Source: an uncultured Armatimonadota bacterium (lineage in GTDB: Bacteria; Armatimonadota; Armatimonadia; Armatimonadales; Armatimonadaceae). Taken from it: a stretch of 33,746 nt of DNA. The notes beneath the pieces are model-generated. The model ran no database searches, was not told the origin of the DNA, and saw only the letters and a program-made list of their open reading frames with translations. The position numbers were made by a program, and so were the translations under genes. Below, one piece after another: positions 9,001 to 17,375 of the stretch. Where the stretch lies: NCBI GenBank assembly GCA_903924445.1, contig CAIYBQ010000270.1, positions 1 to 33,746 of the forward strand, read 5' to 3'. How positions within the stretch are numbered: the stretch's first letter is position 1; the number at the start of each line of letters is the position of its first letter.

Positions 9001-9693
9001 ATGATTGAAATTATTGCTGTTTGTGCTGCCATGGCGGCAGTTTCCATCAACAATGTCAATGCTCAGACACAAGTCCCGCTTGTAGCTGTCGCACCAGTAA
9101 GCACTGCTCCAGCTGGAGCCAAGGTCCTCTTTGGTGGCCGACAGGCAGATGTCGCAGCGAACTGGTACAAGCGTCGTACAACAAATGCACCAGGCTGGAC
9201 CGTCGGCAATGAGTCACAGCTCGTTCCATCGGATAAGTCCGATATCACAACCCGTGATGAGTTTGGTGACTGCTACCTCCACGTAGAGTTCAAGACCCCT
9301 ACGACCGGACATGGCAACGCTGGTGTCGCACTCCAAGGTCGTTACGAAGTTCAAATCCATAACATGGAAGGCGAAAAGCTGAACGACACAAACCTCGGTG
9401 CTTTTTATTCCCAAAAGCCAGCTCGCGTCAATGCAGCCAAGAAGGCCGGCGAATGGCAGACATATGACATCGTCTTCCGTGCTCCACGGTTCGATGCTGC
9501 TGGAAAAGAAATCGAAAAGCCTCGTGCTACGGTTATCCTTAATGGCATCGTTGTACACAACAACGAGTCCTTCAACGACATGACCGGTATTCAGTACGAG
9601 CTCTTCAAGGGACCTGGAGCCAAGGGCCCAATCGTCCTGCAGGGTGACCATGATGCGGTTCAGTACCGCAACGTCTGGGTCATCGGTCTGTAA
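9001..9693 (+). CDS. Secreted DUF1080 (3-keto-disaccharide hydrolase-like) protein
   Basis: Contains a DUF1080 domain, a concanavalin-like jelly roll that in characterised members cleaves 3-keto-glycosides. Substrate here is unknown. A signal peptide (about 1-22, ending NVNAQ) is followed by the domain (about 36-230). Recognisable parts are VLFGGRQADV with a following Trp, DCYLHVEFKTP, GNAGVALQGRYEVQIHN, the AGEWQTYDIVFRAPRF strand and a final QYRNVWVIGL. The SD GGAG is 6-7 nt before ATG, 17 nt after the DUF1501 stop. It is the third gene of the operon and is followed at once by two hairpins, the second a strong terminator. It could also be a pure carbohydrate-binding protein. The product is 230 aa, a single-domain version. 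Confidence 0.85.
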   Translation: MIEIIAVCAAMAAVSINNVNAQTQVPLVAVAPVSTAPAGAKVLFGGRQADVAANWYKRRTTNAPGWTVGNESQLVPSDKSDITTRDEFGDCYLHVEFKTPTTGHGNAGVALQGRYEVQIHNMEGEKLNDTNLGAFYSQKPARVNAAKKAGEWQTYDIVFRAPRFDAAGKEIEKPRATVILNGIVVHNNESFNDMTGIQYELFKGPGAKGPIVLQGDHDAVQYRNVWVIGL

Positions 9694-9753
9694 TCAAGCA
9701 TTCGCCTTGATTTGATAGTGGAAGCCTTCGTATCCCGAAGGCTTCACCTTTTT
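9692..9753 (+). terminator. Tandem hairpins ending the DUF1080 operon
   Basis: A 7-bp hairpin AATCAAG/CTTGATT (9692-9712) overlaps the stop codon. It is followed by a 10-bp stem GAAGCCTTCG/CGAAGGCTTC (9721-9745) with a 5-nt loop and a T5 run (9749-9753). This is a textbook terminator. Its T run ends one base before the next gene's ATG at 9755. Confidence 0.85.
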
Positions 9754-9754
9754 A

Positions 9755-11185
9755 ATGGCTATGAAACTAAACCGCGTTGCTTGTCAATTTGTTGACACTA
9801 CTGATCGCAGACCAATCCCTCTTGTCATCTGTACGGCTACGGACAATACAACGGTTGTCAGCGACAACGCTGGATACATCTCCATCCCAGTCAACTTGCC
9901 AAAAGGCACAGCTTTTTATCTGCAGGTTCAGAGCCCAGGCTACGACATCCCGCCTGATGGATTTGGCTATCGTGGAATTCGCCTTGTGGTTGGAAATCCT
10001 ATCGAGCGAATCAAGGTACGCCGGATAAACATCGCTCAGCGAAGCGGGCGTACCACCGGTATCGCTAAGTACATTCACGCCCAAACCCTGGGTGTAATCG
10101 GTCAGGTAATTGAAACTCCCTTGACAGGAATGGACTCGGTGCAAACGGCCGAGCTACACGGGACATGCTTTGTCTACTTTGGTGATACGAACTGGTCTGG
10201 GTATCCACTAGGGAATTTCAAAACGACAGCGGGTGTTGCCAAAACACAATCCAAACTTCCCAACTGTCCCTACAGCATCGATTACAACACCGACATCAAA
10301 GGCTTTCCGAAGTCCAGCATTCTCGAAAATGAAGATGAACCTGGAGTCGTTTGGGTTAGCGGTGTGATTCGGGTTGGTGATGAGATTGTTGGGTATGTCA
10401 ATCGTCGTAAGTCATTGCAACAACAGCTAGCGCATGGCTTTGTGCGTTGGAATCCAACCAAGAAGTTATTTTCAGACTTTCAAAAGTTACCAGAGACATC
10501 GTGGAGGCACTTGGACGGTCATCCGATTTTGTATCAAGACGAAGGCGTTGATTATGTGATGTTTGGACATGCTATTCCAAATTTCCGTGTCAAAGCAGAC
10601 GTCCGTGCCATTCGGTCTGGACTTACTTTCGAGACATACTCGTGTTTGTTACCCAATGGGGATGTTGACTATGACGACAAACGTGCACCTATCTGGCGAT
10701 GGCGGTCTGACGCGAGTCCCATCGATTCAGAACGCGAAGCATCCCTGATCAAGCGCGGAAAGCTTGCGCGTGAGCAATGCAAGTTTTTGCTAACAGAACA
10801 CGCTACAAAGCGAATGGTTATTCCCCACCGTGGATCGGTGCGTTGGAATGCCTTTGTTCAGCGTTGGGTTCTCGTGTTCACAGCCATTAATGAACCTGAT
10901 TCCATGCTTGGTGAGCTTTACATCGCAGCCGCTACGATGCCTTCTGGTCCATGGACTCCTTGCATTAGAATCGCAACTCATCCACGGTACTCCTTTTACA
11001 ACCCCGTTCATCACAGCTGGCTTGACAAGCAACGGGGAAAGGTCATGACGATTGAGGGTACCTACACGATGTCGTTTTCCGGTAATTCCGTACCAACCCC
11101 ACACTATGAGTACAACCAGCTTACGTATGAGATTGACTTAAGCGATAAACGCCTGGCATTTCTGGCATCAAACATCGACAAGTAA
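9755..11185 (+). CDS. Uncharacterised protein: Ig-like N-domain plus propeller-like domain
   Basis: Function unknown. The N-terminal part (about 1-90) reads like a carboxypeptidase-regulatory/Ig-like fold (RPIPLVICTATDN, SDNAGYISIPV, GFGYRGIRL). The remainder (about 120-460) has repeated beta-blade features seen in DUF4185- or GH43/GH32-like propellers: CFVYFGDTNWSGYPLGNF, DGHPILYQDEGVDYVMFGHA, RGSVRWNAFVQRWVLVF, PSGPWTPCIRIATHPRYSFYNP. From memory this resembles a hypothetical family common in planctomycetes, not verified here. No signal peptide or membrane segment is evident. Start choice: ATG 9755 or ATG 9761, neither with an SD and both right behind the terminator. It is convergent with the MFS gene, with only 11 bp between stop codons. 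It may act on glycans together with the upstream module (inference). Confidence 0.75.
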   Translation: MAMKLNRVACQFVDTTDRRPIPLVICTATDNTTVVSDNAGYISIPVNLPKGTAFYLQVQSPGYDIPPDGFGYRGIRLVVGNPIERIKVRRINIAQRSGRTTGIAKYIHAQTLGVIGQVIETPLTGMDSVQTAELHGTCFVYFGDTNWSGYPLGNFKTTAGVAKTQSKLPNCPYSIDYNTDIKGFPKSSILENEDEPGVVWVSGVIRVGDEIVGYVNRRKSLQQQLAHGFVRWNPTKKLFSDFQKLPETSWRHLDGHPILYQDEGVDYVMFGHAIPNFRVKADVRAIRSGLTFETYSCLLPNGDVDYDDKRAPIWRWRSDASPIDSEREASLIKRGKLAREQCKFLLTEHATKRMVIPHRGSVRWNAFVQRWVLVFTAINEPDSMLGELYIAAATMPSGPWTPCIRIATHPRYSFYNPVHHSWLDKQRGKVMTIEGTYTMSFSGNSVPTPHYEYNQLTYEIDLSDKRLAFLASNIDK

Positions 11186-11196
11186 CATTAGGGAAT

Positions 11197-12480
11197 TTAT
11201 GATGGTGAATTGGATTTCCCAACTTCGCCAAAGGTATTTTCGGGGTCACGTTCGCGTAGCCATGGCGGGATGATAACGGTCATTGCACCGATAACACACA
11301 TCCAGCCACTGAGAAGAACGATTTGATCAGGTGTAATTAAGCGCATCAAGGCTCCACCAGCAGCAGCGCCTAGTGGCATGAGTGGACTCAAGATTCCTGA
11401 TTGCAATCCGATGACTTTTCCGAGGTGCTCGGCAGGCGTACGGCGCTGAACGTAGGTTGCCTGAAGTGCGAAATAAGGCCCCCAGACGATGCCTGCCACA
11501 AACCAAATCATCCATGCGACTTTGAAATCATGTTGATACGAGAAAAGGATCTGAAGCGCCCCCCATCCCAGCATAATGGATGTCAGGATCAGACCAGTCC
11601 TCCGTAGAGATGCTAGTCTTGGGGTTAGAAGCCCACCCAGCAAGGCACCGATGCTGACGGCCATAAAGAGGTAGCTAAGTTCGGTTATTCCTCCAGATAG
11701 CTGCTTTGGCACATAAAGGGGCAGTGCAGCTTCGGTTGGACCATAGGAAAACCAAAAGAGCCCAGAGAGTACAGTTACAGCGAGCACAGCTGGATGCATC
11801 CGGTACTTATTCTCGGAAACGTCGTTTGTAGCTTGTTCCGGCTGTGATTCCTCTGTCGATGGTGGGAGGCAAAAGCGCACGGGCATTGTGCTTAGTATCA
11901 ACGCAAGGAATAAAAAGCTGACGGTGTCAAACCACAGCGCATTAATGGCCCCCATGCGCCCAATCGTGAGTGCTGAGACCAGTGGTCCAAGGATTCCAGC
12001 GATTTGTTCCGTGACGGCAAAGCCAGTATTGATATACGGTAGGCGTCTCTGGAGCGTCGCCCGAGGGATAATCAAGCCGGCGCCCACCCTTGTCGCCGGG
12101 GCCAAGGCGCCGCATAGTGCTCCCACCCCATAAAGGGCCCATATTGGAATATCCCCGTAGTGGTGCCAGATCGGTAAAACCGCCATCAATATGCCTCGAA
12201 AGACATTGTCGATGACAAAAAGTGGCTTGATATTCACCCGGTCCATCAAGCGTCCTAGTAACGGGGAAGTAATCGCAGATGGCAACGCCCAAATGAGGAG
12301 CATTCCTCCCACAGCTGCACCATCGTTTGTTTTTTGCGCAACAAACCACGTAAGGGCTGTCCACGTTACAAAATCACCAATGGTTGAGATAGTCATCCCG
12401 AGCCAGAGGAGGCGCAGGGTTCGATCCCGAAGTAACACACGGGGCCATTGAATCTCTTGCCTGATCTTGCGTACTGGCAT
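11197..12480 (-). CDS. Major facilitator superfamily (MFS) transporter, exporter type
   Basis: An inner-membrane transporter with about 12 predicted transmembrane segments in 427 aa, of the EntS/MFS_3-like drug or siderophore exporter group. The N-terminal half begins LLWLGMTISTIGDFVTWTALTWF and contains the conserved loop 2-3 pattern PLLGRLMDRVN. A charged central cytoplasmic loop (about 206-228, PSTEESQPEQATNDVSENKY) separates the halves, and the C-terminal half has GALLGGLLTPRLASLRRTG. The substrate cannot be read from sequence. The start ATG is 3 nt after the recO stop with no clear SD, so translation probably depends on recO. Its stop is 11 bp from that of the convergent plus-strand gene. 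Confidence 0.87.
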   Translation of the reverse strand: MPVRKIRQEIQWPRVLLRDRTLRLLWLGMTISTIGDFVTWTALTWFVAQKTNDGAAVGGMLLIWALPSAITSPLLGRLMDRVNIKPLFVIDNVFRGILMAVLPIWHHYGDIPIWALYGVGALCGALAPATRVGAGLIIPRATLQRRLPYINTGFAVTEQIAGILGPLVSALTIGRMGAINALWFDTVSFLFLALILSTMPVRFCLPPSTEESQPEQATNDVSENKYRMHPAVLAVTVLSGLFWFSYGPTEAALPLYVPKQLSGGITELSYLFMAVSIGALLGGLLTPRLASLRRTGLILTSIMLGWGALQILFSYQHDFKVAWMIWFVAGIVWGPYFALQATYVQRRTPAEHLGKVIGLQSGILSPLMPLGAAAGGALMRLITPDQIVLLSGWMCVIGAMTVIIPPWLRERDPENTFGEVGKSNSPS

Positions 12481-12483
12481 AGC

Positions 12484-13260
12484 TTAAATTTTTCCAATCG
12501 CATCAAAGCGCATCGCATCCAGAAAGACCATCGTCTTCAAGTCACGGTCAGTCATTGCTTTCATATGGCTTCGCACTAGCTGCCAAAGTAGGGGTTGTAT
12601 TGTTTCATTCACGGTGAACGATGACCAATCACCGGGAGTGCTTAGATCACCGATTTGATGCAAAGTTGCCTGCAATGGGCGTGTAAATGCCAAGGTCTCC
12701 CCACGGTAGCCATCAGCGCAGCGATGACAAATCACGCCACCCCTATGCGCAGCATAAAACGGGATACCAGATGTGTCACGTAACGCGGTATCGCAAATGC
12801 AGCATTCCCGGATACGTGGCATGTAGCCCGTAAGGTGGAGAACATGCCATTGTGCCGCGAGGACCAACGATGCTGGATCACTGGATGCGGTCAGCAGATA
12901 GAGCGTTCTCACAAGAAGTTCGTAGAGGTCTGGAGCGGGATCCTCATCCTCGGTAAGTCGTTCAACGAGCTCGAGAAGGAACATTGCAAAGCTAATCAGA
13001 GCGATATCCGTCTTGATTACAGGAAACGTTTCCACGGTTTCTGCTTGAGCCAGTATATGAAAGGTAGTCCCTTTGTGTAGTTGGGCATCGAGGATGACCA
13101 TGGGTTCGCTTACACCCGCCAGTTTACTACTGGACTGACGGGCACCGCGCGCTGAGACCCGGAGCTTTCCGTGTGCGTGGGTAAAGAGAATACAAAGCTT
13201 GTCCTTCTCTCCTAACGGGAAGCGCTTGAGGATCACGCCACGCGTAGAAAAACTTGCCAT
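12484..13260 (-). CDS. recO: DNA repair protein RecO
   Basis: Recombination mediator of the RecFOR pathway. It binds single-stranded DNA, interacts with RecR and helps load RecA. It shows the N-terminal OB fold (about 1-80; STRGVILKRFPLGEKDKL, GKLRVSARGAR), a helical middle, and the zinc-finger cysteines C153/C156 (CCICD) and C178/C181 (ICHRC), with total length 258 aa, typical. ATG 13260 fits the family N-terminus, but it has no convincing SD (only GGTG) and lies just 6 nt past the T run of the terminator that closes the upstream metalloprotease gene. The usual neighbour era is absent; instead an MFS gene follows 3 nt downstream. Confidence 0.9.
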   Translation of the reverse strand: MASFSTRGVILKRFPLGEKDKLCILFTHAHGKLRVSARGARQSSSKLAGVSEPMVILDAQLHKGTTFHILAQAETVETFPVIKTDIALISFAMFLLELVERLTEDEDPAPDLYELLVRTLYLLTASSDPASLVLAAQWHVLHLTGYMPRIRECCICDTALRDTSGIPFYAAHRGGVICHRCADGYRGETLAFTRPLQATLHQIGDLSTPGDWSSFTVNETIQPLLWQLVRSHMKAMTDRDLKTMVFLDAMRFDAIGKI

Positions 13261-13266
13261 TACACC

Positions 13267-13289
13267 AAAAAGCCGGGGTTTCCCCCGGC
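13267..13289 (-). terminator. Rho-independent terminator of the metalloprotease gene
   Basis: Minus-strand GCCGGGG/CCCCGGC 7-bp GC stem with a 4-nt loop, followed by T5. It sits between the metalloprotease stop (13316) and the recO start (13260), almost touching the recO ATG. Confidence 0.85.
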
Positions 13290-13315
13290 CTCTGTCCTGT
13301 AACCATCAACCCACA

Positions 13316-15811
13316 TTAGCGAGGAAATGGAATTGCTCCTGCTGGTGCAGCCGGACCACCCGCTGCAACCTTAGGATCAAGCTGATCATCGATTGCCTTC
13401 AGGAGGTCATGCAAGTGTGCACGTGTTGCGCGGTCTACCGCACGACCCGCTGCGTTCTTAACCTGCCCACGGAGCGTTACCAACGTTTGGCGTGCAAGAG
13501 ACTTGCCATCGCCGGAACCGGTGAGCTTGCCACCGAATGTGGACACAAAGGTCCGCTGAAGGTTTCTACGATACAGATCAACCACTGGCTTAGCCGAAAC
13601 CACTTCACTAAAGATGCCCGTTCGAAGGTCATCAAAGAGATTGGCCACCGTGTAGGCGCTCTTTGGAGTAAGCGCTTCTTGCTCAGACATCCGCTTTAGA
13701 CGGCTATCCTGAAGCAAGCCAGACAGAATACCGGTTTGACTTGCAAGGACTGCATCGGCAATACCAGATGGGTTGAACTTGCGTGTGATATCCGGGCGAA
13801 CCATGATGGCTGGCGTATGGAACAGCTGTTCATTGTAGAGGCGAACAGCAGCACGTTGCTTGCCAGCAGGCACGGGAGTGTAGTTGACTTGCGTCCCCTG
13901 TCCAGCATGTTGGTTGTTTTCAATCATCCCACCAACGACTGCCAGGACGTGACGCAGCTCCATGCCACGCTGACCCATGACTGTGTTGTAGGCATCTGCC
14001 AACATTTCATAGTCTTCACCAGGCTTTGCGGCGGCCTTTACCAGGAAGCCCATGACACGATCGATGTTCTTTAGGCCCAAACGGGTTGCTTCGACGGTGT
14101 CATCGCCAAGATCTTCACTTTGACGCGTTGGATCCTCTGGCGACTGGTTACCGAAGCGAAGCATCGGATTCTGTGTCTGGCGGTTGGCAATAGCCTTGAG
14201 CGCAGGAACTTCTTCCGCCGGTGTTTTCGCACCAGGAATAGCACCGTAGCCATACTCGATTGCAAAGTAGTCATAAGGACCAAGCTTTGGAATCAATCGA
14301 GCTCCATCACCAGGCTGTGCTACGTAGTTGAAGCGTCCGTAGTCCATGATGGAAGACTCGTCTCCCCACTTCTCAGTCCACTCTTTGGAGCGGAGCTGCT
14401 TGATGGAGTATGTCGAGGATGCTCTCATGTTGTGTGGAAGTCCGAGCGTATGCCCAACTTCGTGGGTCACAACATATGCCAGAAGGTCTCCCTGGAGGCT
14501 CTCGGGAAGAGGAAGCTTCTGTGCGCGTGGGTCATTTGGGGAAACTTGGGCAAAGTACCAGTTGTTGCTAAGTTTCAGAACCGAATGGAAGATTTTTGGT
14601 GAACCATTCAGGATTTCGCCGGTACGCGGATCGGAAATGTGTGGGCCATAGGCATTTTCAATGCCACTAGGCAGCCAGCGGATGACCGTGTAGCGTACAT
14701 CGTCTTGGTCGAATTCAGGATCTTCAGCCTTGGTTGGGATGTCGCGGCACACAATGGCATTTTTATAGCCAATCTTCTCGAAGGCAGCGTTCCACTCTTC
14801 GACACCACGCTTTACGTAAGGCTTCCACTTTGCTGGAATCTCGGAGCCAAGGTAGTACGTGATCGGAGTGACAGGCTCGGAGAGAGCCGCGCGTGGGTCC
14901 TTCTTCTCTAACCGCCATCGGTCGAGGATGGTAATCGTCTTGACAGGAGCTTCCGATGTACCAAATTCGTAGTGGCTGGTAGAGAACCAACCAACACGTG
15001 AATCTGCCATACGGGCCATCATCGGCTTTTCCGGCAGTGCTACGATTGAATGGTGCAGACCAACGGTAATTGCATCGGTGCTCGCATCACGTGATGGACC
15101 ATCACCGCCGCGACGACCGAGTGGACTTCCTCCACCACCAGCAACAAAAGTTGCCGTGAGTTTAACTTCGATGTTCTTCGGATAGGACTTTACCGAGTCG
15201 ATAAACGTTCGGCTTGGGTCCATCCGGGATGCACCGATCGAGCCCTTAGCCGAAAACTCAGCCATGTCACCGGTGTAAACATTTGTGACATCGATGACAA
15301 CAGAGTCCTTGTTACCCGTCGTTTTGATGTCAAATGTAGCGATAATCGGCTCGACTTTAGCCATCAGCAAGGAGCGCGTCATGTCGCCCGCAGGATCATC
15401 TGCGCGGACAGTATGCGTTACCGAGCGCAGGAGGATTTTGTCTCCACGACGCTCGAAGCGGACAACTCTGTCCTGAACTTCGGTCTGTCCAAAGCCATAA
15501 AACGTTGGGGACTTATCGAGTGTGGTGACCCACAACACTTCGCTACCCAGCTTATCGGCAGGAATTTCCCAGTAGTACTTTTCATCGATCTGATGCGTCA
15601 TGAACAAGCCATCATCAGATTTGGCATCCTTGGTGATGACTTCTGCATAAGGCTTCATCTTCGCAGGAGCACCCGCAGGACCGCCCGGACCACCAGGTCC
15701 CTGCATTCCGCCACGCGGTCCGCCAGGCCCAGGACCACCAGGTCCCTGCGCCAGCGCACCGGCCAACATGGCCACACTCAAAACAGCACTAAGTATCAGC
15801 TTTCCCTGCAC
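13316..15811 (-). CDS. Secreted zinc metalloprotease, DUF5117/DUF4953 metzincin
   Basis: A secreted or periplasmic zinc-dependent peptidase. A signal peptide (1-21, LILSAVLSVAMLAGALA) is followed by a Gly/Pro tract with partial collagen-like triplets (about 22-50), a DUF5117-type N-terminal domain (about 95-290) and the DUF4953 metzincin domain (about 320-640). That domain carries the extended zinc motif HEVGHTLGLPH (450-460) and a downstream Met-turn SIMDYGRF (487-494). A C-terminal helical region and Gly/Ala/Pro tail follow. Length is 831 aa, near the family norm. The start is GTG 15811 with GAGG 7 nt upstream; the 71-bp gap after deoC could hold its own promoter. All catalytic residues are present. 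Substrates are unknown. The Gly/Pro tract may be a flexible spacer or a wall-anchoring region (inference). Confidence 0.9.
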   Translation of the reverse strand: MQGKLILSAVLSVAMLAGALAQGPGGPGPGGPRGGMQGPGGPGGPAGAPAKMKPYAEVITKDAKSDDGLFMTHQIDEKYYWEIPADKLGSEVLWVTTLDKSPTFYGFGQTEVQDRVVRFERRGDKILLRSVTHTVRADDPAGDMTRSLLMAKVEPIIATFDIKTTGNKDSVVIDVTNVYTGDMAEFSAKGSIGASRMDPSRTFIDSVKSYPKNIEVKLTATFVAGGGGSPLGRRGGDGPSRDASTDAITVGLHHSIVALPEKPMMARMADSRVGWFSTSHYEFGTSEAPVKTITILDRWRLEKKDPRAALSEPVTPITYYLGSEIPAKWKPYVKRGVEEWNAAFEKIGYKNAIVCRDIPTKAEDPEFDQDDVRYTVIRWLPSGIENAYGPHISDPRTGEILNGSPKIFHSVLKLSNNWYFAQVSPNDPRAQKLPLPESLQGDLLAYVVTHEVGHTLGLPHNMRASSTYSIKQLRSKEWTEKWGDESSIMDYGRFNYVAQPGDGARLIPKLGPYDYFAIEYGYGAIPGAKTPAEEVPALKAIANRQTQNPMLRFGNQSPEDPTRQSEDLGDDTVEATRLGLKNIDRVMGFLVKAAAKPGEDYEMLADAYNTVMGQRGMELRHVLAVVGGMIENNQHAGQGTQVNYTPVPAGKQRAAVRLYNEQLFHTPAIMVRPDITRKFNPSGIADAVLASQTGILSGLLQDSRLKRMSEQEALTPKSAYTVANLFDDLRTGIFSEVVSAKPVVDLYRRNLQRTFVSTFGGKLTGSGDGKSLARQTLVTLRGQVKNAAGRAVDRATRAHLHDLLKAIDDQLDPKVAAGGPAAPAGAIPFPR
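15687..15749. repeat. 18-bp direct repeat inside the Gly/Pro tract
   Basis: GGACCACCAGGTCCCTGC occurs at 15687-15704 and 15732-15749 on the plus strand. The copies are 45 bp (15 codons) apart in frame, within the signal-proximal part of the metalloprotease gene. The spacing would allow length change by slippage. Confidence 0.85.
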
Positions 15812-15882
15812 GATGAAACCTCGTTTCGTTTACAACAACCGATTCCGGATCGATTTTCTAGGATACCGTACGCGGTAAGAAC

Positions 15883-16587
15883 CTAGTAGGAATTCGTGGT
15901 ATTTACGGGTGCCCCGCCGTATTCGGCAAGAAGGGCGATACCTCCGGATGTTCCGAGACGTGATGCCCCGGCGCTCACCAACTCACCTGCAAAGGCAAGA
16001 GATCGAATCCCCCCTGCTGCCTTGATACCAACCGATTCGCTAACGGCTTGGCGCATCAGGGCGACATCCGCGGCTGTTGCACCCGTTGGTGCGAACCCGG
16101 TGGATGTCTTTACAAATGCTGCACCTGCTTCTTCTGCAAGCTTGGAAGCCCTTTGCTTCTCAGCATCTGTGAGATACGCACACTCGATGATGACCTTTAC
16201 GATCGCACCACCAAGATTCGAGGCCGCGACAACCCGCTCGATTTCCTCGAACACAATCAACTCAGCGCCAGACTTGAGCGCACTGATGTTGATGACCATG
16301 TCAACTTCATGAGCTCCATCGGCGACGACCAATGCCGCCTCAACTTCTTTTGCACCTGGCGCCGCAAGGCCGTGCGGAAAACCGATGACCGTACAAACCT
16401 TTGTCTCTGTGTCAGCGAGAATATCTGATGCATCTGCAACCCACGTAGGAAGGATACAAACGGATGCGAATCCGTATTCCGCCGCCTGCTCGACGAAGTC
16501 GATTGTTTCCCGCCGTGTTGCATCCGGGCGTAACAGCGTCTGATCAATCATCCGTGCGAGGTGTTGCTTGCTGGTGAATATACTCAT
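15883..16587 (-). CDS. deoC: Deoxyribose-phosphate aldolase
   Basis: Cleaves 2-deoxyribose-5-phosphate to glyceraldehyde-3-phosphate and acetaldehyde in deoxynucleoside breakdown, in the cytoplasm. It is a class I aldolase TIM barrel. The residues of the mechanism are visible: Asp96 (HEVDMVINI), Lys131 (VKVIIE), Schiff-base Lys160 (FVKTSTGF) and Lys189 (IKAAGGIR). The length of 234 aa is typical of the shorter bacterial form. Its ATG overlaps the trpA stop as ATGA, so it is translationally coupled to the tryptophan synthase genes and not to other deo genes. A 71-bp gap without an obvious terminator follows before the metalloprotease GTG. Confidence 0.95.
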   Translation of the reverse strand: MSIFTSKQHLARMIDQTLLRPDATRRETIDFVEQAAEYGFASVCILPTWVADASDILADTETKVCTVIGFPHGLAAPGAKEVEAALVVADGAHEVDMVINISALKSGAELIVFEEIERVVAASNLGGAIVKVIIECAYLTDAEKQRASKLAEEAGAAFVKTSTGFAPTGATAADVALMRQAVSESVGIKAAGGIRSLAFAGELVSAGASRLGTSGGIALLAEYGGAPVNTTNSY

Positions 16588-17375
16588 CGTTTGGTCGCTG
16601 CTTTCAAGGTTGCCACGGTCTCTGCAAGTACATCCAAGTCTCGTGTCTCATGCAGCTGCTGAACAATCCGGCTCCCCACAACAGCGCCATCGGCGACGGC
16701 AGACACCGCTCGAACATGATCAGGTTGACTGATTCCAAAACCGACACAAACTGGAACACCGGGAATATTAGTGCGGATGGTCGAAACCAGTTCAGAGACT
16801 CCAATCGTTGCGTTATCGTGCATCCCAGTGATGCCCGTTCGCGAAACACAGTAAATGAACCCGCCGGCGAACGGCTTGACCTTATCCATGCGGACCTGTG
16901 TCGATGTTGGAGCTAGTAGGAATATAGTATCCAGGCCAGCTACATTACTCGCAGCTTTCCATTCATCTGCTTCATCAGGGGAAAGGTCTGTCAAGATCGT
17001 GGCGTCTGCCCCAGCTGCGGCGGCTGCGTTTGCAAATTCAGTCATGCCAAACTGCATTACCGGATTCCAAGAGCCCATCAGCACGATCGGAACCGTAACG
17101 CCTGCTTCGCGGGCAATACGTACATCGTCAATCACGGATGGTGGCGTTACGCCTGCCTCAAGTGCACGCATCGAGGATGCCTGTATCACCGGGCCATCCG
17201 CCAGCGGGTCGCTAAATGGAATTCCAAGTTCAATCACATCGGCGCCCGCATCGGCAATCGTCTTCAACACCTTCCACGTCTCACCCGGAAATGGATCACC
17301 CGCAGTCACGAACACCACAAGCGCTGCTTCGTTCCGCGATTTCAGCGCTTCAAAACATGCCTGCAAGCGACTCAT
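16584..17375 (-). CDS. trpA: Tryptophan synthase alpha subunit
   Basis: Splits indole-3-glycerol phosphate to indole and glyceraldehyde-3-phosphate, and passes indole through a tunnel to TrpB. Catalytic Glu49 (ELGIPF) and Asp60 ([11 protein letters not shown]) sit at the same numbers as in the E. coli enzyme. The phosphate-binding end of the barrel shows VCVGFGIS and GAVVGSRIV. Length is 263 aa, normal. The start ATG overlaps the trpB stop as ATGA and the stop overlaps the deoC start as ATGA, so the three genes form one coupled unit. No other trp genes are in the window. Confidence 0.96.
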   Translation of the reverse strand: MSRLQACFEALKSRNEAALVVFVTAGDPFPGETWKVLKTIADAGADVIELGIPFSDPLADGPVIQASSMRALEAGVTPPSVIDDVRIAREAGVTVPIVLMGSWNPVMQFGMTEFANAAAAAGADATILTDLSPDEADEWKAASNVAGLDTIFLLAPTSTQVRMDKVKPFAGGFIYCVSRTGITGMHDNATIGVSELVSTIRTNIPGVPVCVGFGISQPDHVRAVSAVADGAVVGSRIVQQLHETRDLDVLAETVATLKAATKR

